From Azomonas macrocytogenes (lineage in GTDB: Bacteria > Pseudomonadota > Gammaproteobacteria > Pseudomonadales > Pseudomonadaceae), in NCBI RefSeq assembly GCF_014191985.1, contig NZ_JACHXI010000008.1, forward strand, positions 62,001-126,000: a stretch of 64,000 bases of DNA, in the 5' to 3' direction. The notes under the pieces were generated by a model, which saw only the letters and a program-made list of their open reading frames with translations, had not been told where the DNA came from and did no database searches. Within the stretch, counting starts at the first letter, position 1; each line of letters begins with the position of its first letter. Both the position numbers and the translations under genes were made by a program. Below, piece after piece: positions 59,241 to 64,000 of this stretch.

Positions 59241-59975
59241 CTACTCCAGATAACCTTCCGGCGGCGCCGGCAGACTCACCAGCAAGTTACGCAGGCCATC
59301 GCTCCACTGCTCTCGTACGCCCTCGAAATAGCGATCACCATCGACTATACGATAGCCTCTCGGCACAGTAAGCGTGTCCTTACGATACACCATCACATCC
59401 AGTGGCATACCTACTGACAGATTGCTGCGAATGGTTGAATCGAAGGAAATCAAGGCACAGCGAAGCGCCTGGTCGAGACAGGTATCGAACCGTAAGGCAC
59501 GATCGATGATGGGCTTGCCGTACTTGCTTTCGCCAATCTGGAAATACGGCGTATCTGGCGTAGCGGAAATGAAATTACCCTGGGGATAGAGATTGAACAG
59601 AGCCGGTGGCTCGTCCTTGATCTGACCCGCCAACAAAAAAGAACACCCCATGTCGATGCCACTGTTCGCGGCAGCCGCCGCGTCGTGCTCGGTGATCTCG
59701 CGCATCGTCTCGCCGACCAGGCGAGCCGCCTCGAACAGGCTCGGAACATTGAGTAGATGGGCTCCTTCGCCACGCAGGCGCAAGCGCAGCAAATTGATCA
59801 CCGATTGCGAGGTAGCCAGATTGCCAGCTGTCTGCAACACGATCAGCCGCTCGCCTGGCGTGCCGAAAGTGTACAGCTTGCGAAAAGTGGCAATGTGATC
59901 GACCCCGGCGTTGGTTCGCGAGTCGGAAACGAAAACGAGCCCATCGGCCAGGCTCATTGCGACGCAATAGGTCAT
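59241..59975 (-). CDS. Anbu, ancestral bacterial proteasome-like peptidase
   Basis: 244 residues, 20S-proteasome beta-like Ntn-hydrolase fold. The start MTYCVAMSLADGLVFVSDSR puts Thr2 at the N-terminus once Met is removed, as in Anbu. FRKLYTFG and FNLYPQGNFISATPDTPYFQIGE are conserved Anbu segments. Anbu forms open helical or lock-washer rings; its substrate is not settled. The following three genes on the same strand (upstream in transcription) are the standard Anbu partners. The start at 59975 is chosen to expose Thr2. Confidence 0.92.
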   Translation of the reverse strand: MTYCVAMSLADGLVFVSDSRTNAGVDHIATFRKLYTFGTPGERLIVLQTAGNLATSQSVINLLRLRLRGEGAHLLNVPSLFEAARLVGETMREITEHDAAAAANSGIDMGCSFLLAGQIKDEPPALFNLYPQGNFISATPDTPYFQIGESKYGKPIIDRALRFDTCLDQALRCALISFDSTIRSNLSVGMPLDVMVYRKDTLTVPRGYRIVDGDRYFEGVREQWSDGLRNLLVSLPAPPEGYLE

Positions 59976-60104
59976 AAGACTACTGTTCCTGGTCAAGCCT
60001 TGGAAAACACTGCGAAAGGCATTGACACATCGATGATAACGGTAAACGCCAGGCCACATGATCGTTTGCTTGCGGTCAAACACAGCATGGGCGACCTCTA
60101 GCGA

Positions 60105-60914
60105 CTATTGCTGCTGTTGTTGCACGATCTGAATTTCCGCAGGCGATACGATCACATGTGCATGCATTTTTTCGTAGCCACCGCCCCGCCGCATACCACG
60201 CACCGGGCAGGCATCCAGGTAATCCATGCCCACTGCAAGCTTCAGATGGCGCTCCGGTTTGTTCAGCCGGTTGGTAATGTCGAAACTGTACCAGGCACCA
60301 TTCAACCAGGCCTCGGCCCAGGCGTGACTAGCCACATGCCCGCAATCATCGGTAAACAAGTAGCCAGAGACATAGCGAGCGGGGATTCCCAGGGTGCGCA
60401 GGCAGGCAAGAAAGGCATGGGTGTGATCCTGGCAGACCCCGGCGCAACCGGCAAAAGCTTCGGCGGCAGTGCTTTCCACGTGGGTCGAGCCAGGGGTATA
60501 GGCCATATGCTCGCGCAGCGCTAGCATCAGATTGCCAAGGGCGGCACGGTCACGCTGCTCACCCACATTGCGCAAGGCGAACTGGCGCAAAGCCTGGTCG
60601 GCCTGGGTCAGATGCGTCGAACGCAGGAACGGCAAGGGCGAGCCATCATAACGCTCGGCCTCGCAGGCTTCGTCGATATCGACCTGGCCGCTAGCATGAA
60701 TCCGGATCGTGTCGTGCGGCTCGTCGAGAGTCAGTACATGCAGGATATTGCCGTAGGGATCGACCTGGACCTGGGCCGGGCGCGGCAGGTCCAACTGCCA
60801 GCCAAGCACGCGCTGGCGTGGGCTTTCCTGCGGAGTCAGGCGCAGATACTGGATGCTGGCGCGAACCTGATCTTCATAGTAGTAGGCAGTATCGTGGCTA
60901 ATGGAAAGTTTCAT
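60105..60914 (-). CDS. Transglutaminase-like cysteine peptidase of the Anbu cluster
   Basis: 269 residues. An N-terminal beta domain (about 1-85; MKLSISHDTAYYYED) precedes the transglutaminase core with Cys in CAGVCQDHTHAFL, His in SHAWAEAWLNG and Asp in YSFDITN, the papain-like triad. Such proteins may cut or crosslink peptides. It overlaps the alpha-E gene by four bases (ATGA), with GGAGG just before its ATG, so it is coupled to it. The 129-base gap to Anbu suggests one transcript. Confidence 0.9.
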   Translation of the reverse strand: MKLSISHDTAYYYEDQVRASIQYLRLTPQESPRQRVLGWQLDLPRPAQVQVDPYGNILHVLTLDEPHDTIRIHASGQVDIDEACEAERYDGSPLPFLRSTHLTQADQALRQFALRNVGEQRDRAALGNLMLALREHMAYTPGSTHVESTAAEAFAGCAGVCQDHTHAFLACLRTLGIPARYVSGYLFTDDCGHVASHAWAEAWLNGAWYSFDITNRLNKPERHLKLAVGMDYLDACPVRGMRRGGGYEKMHAHVIVSPAEIQIVQQQQQ

Positions 60915-61861
60915 GCTGCCTCCAGATAAGCGCTGTGGATGGCGTTACCCAAGCGATGCATCTGGTCGATGGACTCGATGATCCAGTCGTGCAGGCCATG
61001 CTCGAAAACTTCATCGATTACGGTGTAGCGAACCCGTGCATCCAGCTCAGCCACCAGGCGCTGCGCCGGACGACCGTTGTCACCAGGCATGCCGGCAAGG
61101 ATCTTTTGCATTTCTTCCAGGCAGGAACTCAGCGAGCGCGGCACATCCGCACGCAGCAACAATAGCTCAGCCACCTTGCGCGCCCGCGGCGAACCGCGAT
61201 AAAGCTCGGCGAACGCTTCGAAGGAAGACAACGCCCGGAGCAAGGCACTCCACTGATAGTAGGCCCGTGCCGAACGGTCGTCGTGGTCCTCGCTGTCCTC
61301 GCCCAGCAGCTTGTAGCGGGCATCGAGTAGCCGCAGGGTATTGTCGGCACGTTCGATGAACGTACCCAGGCGGATAAAGTGATAGGCATCGCTGCGCATG
61401 ATGGTGCCGACAGTGGCACCACGGAAAAGGTGCGAGCGCTCCTTGACCCATTCGCAGAAACGGCTGACGCCATAGTGCCCCAGCCCCTGCTCGGCAATGC
61501 TGCGCATTTCCAGCCAGGTCGCGTTGATGTTTTCCCACATGTCCGCGGTGATCCGCCCGCGTACGGCATGCGCGCTGCTGCGTGCCGCACTCAGGCAGTT
61601 GTACAGGCTGGCCGGATTTTCTGCATCGAGGGCAAAGAAATGCAGGATACGGTCAGCATTCAGCTGGCCGTGACGTTTCAGGTATTCGTTCATGGTTCCG
61701 CTGATCAGCAGCGGCATGGCTAGCTCGTCCAGGCCATCGCCCAGACCGCCCTGCGGCATCAACGACAGCGAATAGCTGACATCGAGCGTCCGAGCGAGGT
61801 TTTCCGCGCGCTCCAGATAGCGCGACATCCAGTAGAGATCATCGGCGGTACGGCTCAGCAT
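60911..61861 (-). CDS. Alpha-E domain protein of the Anbu cluster
   Basis: 316 residues, all helical, DUF403/alpha-E family. MLSRTADDLYWMSRYLERAE is the standard start, with ITADMWENINATWLEMRSI and LGTFIERADNTLRLLDARY as conserved parts. It always occurs with a circularly permuted ATP-grasp protein and is thought to work with it in a peptide-bond-forming or modifying step. The ATG at 61861 overlaps the ATP-grasp stop by seven bases (ATGCTGA). Confidence 0.9.
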   Translation of the reverse strand: MLSRTADDLYWMSRYLERAENLARTLDVSYSLSLMPQGGLGDGLDELAMPLLISGTMNEYLKRHGQLNADRILHFFALDAENPASLYNCLSAARSSAHAVRGRITADMWENINATWLEMRSIAEQGLGHYGVSRFCEWVKERSHLFRGATVGTIMRSDAYHFIRLGTFIERADNTLRLLDARYKLLGEDSEDHDDRSARAYYQWSALLRALSSFEAFAELYRGSPRARKVAELLLLRADVPRSLSSCLEEMQKILAGMPGDNGRPAQRLVAELDARVRYTVIDEVFEHGLHDWIIESIDQMHRLGNAIHSAYLEAA

Positions 61862-63273
61862 TCGCAATCCTCCACAATCCAGGTGTCCTTGGTGCCGCCG
61901 CCTTGCGACGAATTGACCACCAGCGAGCCTTCGCGCAGCGCCACGCGGGTCAGGCCGCCGGGAACCAGGCGGGTTTCCTGGCCGCTCAACACGAACGGGC
62001 GCAAGTCGATGTGCCGCGGTGCGATGCCGTTCTCGACAAAGGTCGGGCAGGTCGACAGGCTCAGCGTGGGCTGGGCGATATAAGCTGCCGGGTTGGCCTT
62101 CAGACGAGCCCGAAAGGCCTCGATCTCCTTGCTGCTCGCCGCCGGCCCGACCAACATGCCGTAGCCGCCAGAGCCCTGGGTTTCCTTGACCACCAGCTCC
62201 GGTAGATGGGCCAGTACGTGCGACAGCTCGTCGGGCTTGCGACACTGCCAGGTCGGCACGTTAGAGAGAATCGGCTCTTCGCTCAGGTAAAAGCGGATCA
62301 TGTCCGGGACGAAGGGATAGACCGACTTGTCGTCTGCCACCCCGGTGCCGATGGCATTGGCCAGGGTCACATTGCCGCTGCGATACGCCGACAGGAGACC
62401 GGGTACGCCAAGCACCGAATCTGCACTGAACGCCAGCGGATCGAGGAAGCCATCGTCCAGGCGGCGGTAGATGACATCGACCTGAACTGCGCCAGCTGTA
62501 GTGCGCATGTAGACCTTGTCGTCACGCACGAACATATCCGCGCCTTCCACCAGCTCGACGCCCATTTCACGGGCCAGGAAGGCATGCTCGAAGTAAGCGC
62601 TGTTATAGCGCCCCGGGGTCAATACGACGACGCAGGGATTGTCCAGCGGACTGGCGCTCTTCAGGGTTTCCAGCAGCAGGTTCGGGTAGTGGTTGATCGG
62701 TGCGATGCGTTGGGCGGCGAACAATTCGGGAAACAGCCGCATCATCATCTTGCGGTCTTCCAGCATGTAGCTGACACCGCTCGGCGTGCGCAGATTATCT
62801 TCCAGCACGTAGTAGGTACCGTCGCCATCGCGCACCAGATCAACACCGGCGATATGCGCATAAATGTCACGGTACAGATCGAGTCCCTGCATGGCCATCT
62901 GATAGCAGTCGTTGGCCAGCACCTGCTCCGGCGGGATGATCCCGGCCTTGAGAATGCGCTGTTCGTGATACAGATCGGCCAGAAACAGGTTGAGCGCTTT
63001 CACACGCTGGATACAGCCAGCCTCGACCATGCGCCATTCGCTGGCCGGAATGCTGCGCGGGATGGTATCGAAAGGAATCAGGCGTTCAGTGCCCTGCTTG
63101 TCGCCATAGAGCGTGAAGGTGATACCGGCCCGGTGGAACAGAAGATCGGCCTCGCGCCGGCGCTGGGCCAGGATATCGGGCGGCGTTTCCGCCAGCCAGC
63201 GGGCAAATTCCTGATAATGCGGCCGGCACTCGCCGTTCGCATCGTACATCTCATCGTAAAAACTGCGGCTCAT
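61855..63273 (-). CDS. Circularly permuted type 2 ATP-grasp protein of the Anbu cluster
   Basis: 472 residues (DUF404/DUF407). YLEDNLRTPSG-like metal site (YYVLEDNLRTPSGVSYML, with the ATP-grasp Asp/Glu/Asn group), VVVLTPGRYNSAYFEH, and VVKETQGSGGYGMLVGP as the permuted Gly-rich nucleotide loop can be seen. It probably ligates an amino acid or amine to a carboxylate. First gene of the set ATP-grasp, alpha-E, transglutaminase, Anbu. The start at 63273 (MSRSFYDEMYDANG) is conserved; six more upstream codons are not. Confidence 0.9.
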   Translation of the reverse strand: MSRSFYDEMYDANGECRPHYQEFARWLAETPPDILAQRRREADLLFHRAGITFTLYGDKQGTERLIPFDTIPRSIPASEWRMVEAGCIQRVKALNLFLADLYHEQRILKAGIIPPEQVLANDCYQMAMQGLDLYRDIYAHIAGVDLVRDGDGTYYVLEDNLRTPSGVSYMLEDRKMMMRLFPELFAAQRIAPINHYPNLLLETLKSASPLDNPCVVVLTPGRYNSAYFEHAFLAREMGVELVEGADMFVRDDKVYMRTTAGAVQVDVIYRRLDDGFLDPLAFSADSVLGVPGLLSAYRSGNVTLANAIGTGVADDKSVYPFVPDMIRFYLSEEPILSNVPTWQCRKPDELSHVLAHLPELVVKETQGSGGYGMLVGPAASSKEIEAFRARLKANPAAYIAQPTLSLSTCPTFVENGIAPRHIDLRPFVLSGQETRLVPGGLTRVALREGSLVVNSSQGGGTKDTWIVEDCEC

Positions 63274-63299
63274 GCGCGATTCCTTGTCCAATCGGGGCC

Positions 63300-63319
63300 C
63301 TGCGGTGCAAGCACCGCAG
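63300..63319 (-). terminator. Hairpin after speE
   Basis: CTGCGGTGC-AA-GCACCGCAG (plus-strand reading), a perfect 9-pair stem 48-67 bases past the speE stop and 27 bases before the ATP-grasp start. No T-run follows, so it may be a partial terminator or a leader structure of the Anbu cluster mRNA. Confidence 0.5.
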
Positions 63320-63366
63320 TATGTCAGTCAGCTTGACTCATCGAACGGGTTTTCGACACCAGGGAA

Positions 63367-64000
63367 TCAACCGTTGTGTGACTTGCCGATCGCCTGCAGC
63401 ACGTATTGCGGCAGGGCAAAGGCTCCCTGGTGAATATCGGAGTTGTAGTAGCGCGTAGTGATACCGCTGGCAACAAAACGCTGACGCAGGGTTGCCAAAG
63501 GCAGCGTGCGCTGCGCCGGGTCACAGGCGCCCCAGGCAAAGGTCATGGCGCCGCCGATATAGGTGGGAATCGCTGCCTGGTAGAAATGCCAGTCACGGAA
63601 CAGGCCCGTCATGCGCTGGGCAGTCGTGCGCACCTCATCGAGTTGCATGAACGGCGTGCCGTTCTGGGTGACCAGAATGCCGCCATCGTTCAGGCAGCGC
63701 CGGCAGGCTTGATAGAAATTCTCGGAAAACAGCACCTCACCCGGCCCGATGGGATCGGTCGAATCCGAGATGATCACGTCGAACTTATCGTCGCTGGTCG
63801 CAACGAAACGCATCCCATCATCGATCACCAGTTGCAAACGCGGATCATCGAAGGCACCGCTAGAGTGCTGGGGTAAAAATTGCTTGCACATATCGACCAC
63901 GGCACGGTCGATTTCGACCATGGTGATGTGCTCGACCTCCCCATGCCTGGCCACTTCGCGCAGGATGCCGCCATCACCGCCACCGATGATCAGCACGCGC
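63367..64000 (-). CDS. speE: Polyamine aminopropyltransferase (spermidine synthase), 5' part missing
   Basis: About 211 C-terminal codons are present; the frame runs off the window edge, so roughly the first quarter is missing. The SAM-type site [13 protein letters not shown] is followed by [11 protein letters not shown], and the catalytic-site segment is [30 protein letters not shown] and [15 protein letters not shown] complete the family pattern. It transfers the aminopropyl group of decarboxylated SAM to putrescine, making spermidine and methylthioadenosine; the latter is the substrate of MtaD in this window. Confidence 0.93.
   Translation of the reverse strand, partial: RVLIIGGGDGGILREVARHGEVEHITMVEIDRAVVDMCKQFLPQHSSGAFDDPRLQLVIDDGMRFVATSDDKFDVIISDSTDPIGPGEVLFSENFYQACRRCLNDGGILVTQNGTPFMQLDEVRTTAQRMTGLFRDWHFYQAAIPTYIGGAMTFAWGACDPAQRTLPLATLRQRFVASGITTRYYNSDIHQGAFALPQYVLQAIGKSHNG

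Noticed and set aside
62206-63336. Long plus-strand open frame opposite the ATP-grasp gene
   Set aside because: Shadow frame; the minus-strand gene is conserved in an overlapping gene set.

Overview
The window comes from the chromosome of a gamma-proteobacterium in the Pseudomonadaceae. The evidence is the core gene order (rpsA-cmk-tyrA/aroA-hisC-pheA-serC-gyrA-mtnA-mtaD-ubiG-mupP-yciK), the fused prephenate dehydrogenase/EPSP synthase, and an Anr regulator almost identical to that of Pseudomonas. Near its centre lies a full gene set for the iron-only (third) nitrogenase. That points to the Azotobacter/Azomonas branch. The base composition looks lower in G+C than Azotobacter vinelandii (judged by eye), so an Azomonas-like species is a reasonable but unproven guess. 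No rRNA, tRNA, CRISPR array or transposase gene was seen.

Layout. 1-5.4 kb: the 3' part of an acetoin dehydrogenase operon (acoA end, acoB, acoC, lpd) followed by a GldA-type polyol dehydrogenase. 5.4-7.6 kb: an A+T-richer stretch with a NYN-domain protein and a bestrophin-like channel, lying where ihfB would be expected after rpsA. 7.6-26 kb: conserved housekeeping genes (translation, aromatic amino acid and serine synthesis, gyrase, methylthioadenosine recycling, UbiG, MupP, a diguanylate cyclase, RluB). 26-30 kb: Entner-Doudoroff genes pgl, glk and edd, without zwf, hexR or eda beside them. 30-33 kb: a Cpx-like envelope-stress system. 33-40.6 kb: rnm-yciO-scpA-scpB, a nitroreductase, trkH, a SelW-like protein and nadE.

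41-52 kb: anr, then the anf island. On the minus strand run anfA, anfH, anfD, anfG, anfK, anfO and a gene in the anfR position. On the plus strand, divergent from anfA, are a NifU-like gene (anfU) and an Anf3-like flavoprotein gene. I find a -24/-12 (sigma-54) promoter in front of anfH, anfA and anfU. The anf3-like gene has an in-frame TGA where its family has a conserved tryptophan; 35 further codons of typical C-terminal sequence follow in the same frame. A perfect heptanucleotide tandem repeat sits between anfA and anfH. A perfect 28-bp palindrome separates anfK from anfO.

52-64 kb: recR-ybaB-dnaX, pdxB, a MATE exporter, a TauE/SafE permease, rraB, the four-gene Anbu proteasome-like/transglutaminase/alpha-E/ATP-grasp cluster and the 3' part of speE. 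From memory of P. aeruginosa, anr and recR-ybaB-dnaX are near neighbours there, so the anf island appears inserted into that interval.

How it works together: AnfA with sigma-54 should switch on anfHDGKOR and probably anfU-anf3. AnfH passes electrons to AnfDGK. AnfO, the anfR-position protein, the NifU-like protein and the Anf3-like protein would support cofactor handling and oxygen protection. FeFe-cofactor synthesis (NifB and others) must be encoded elsewhere.
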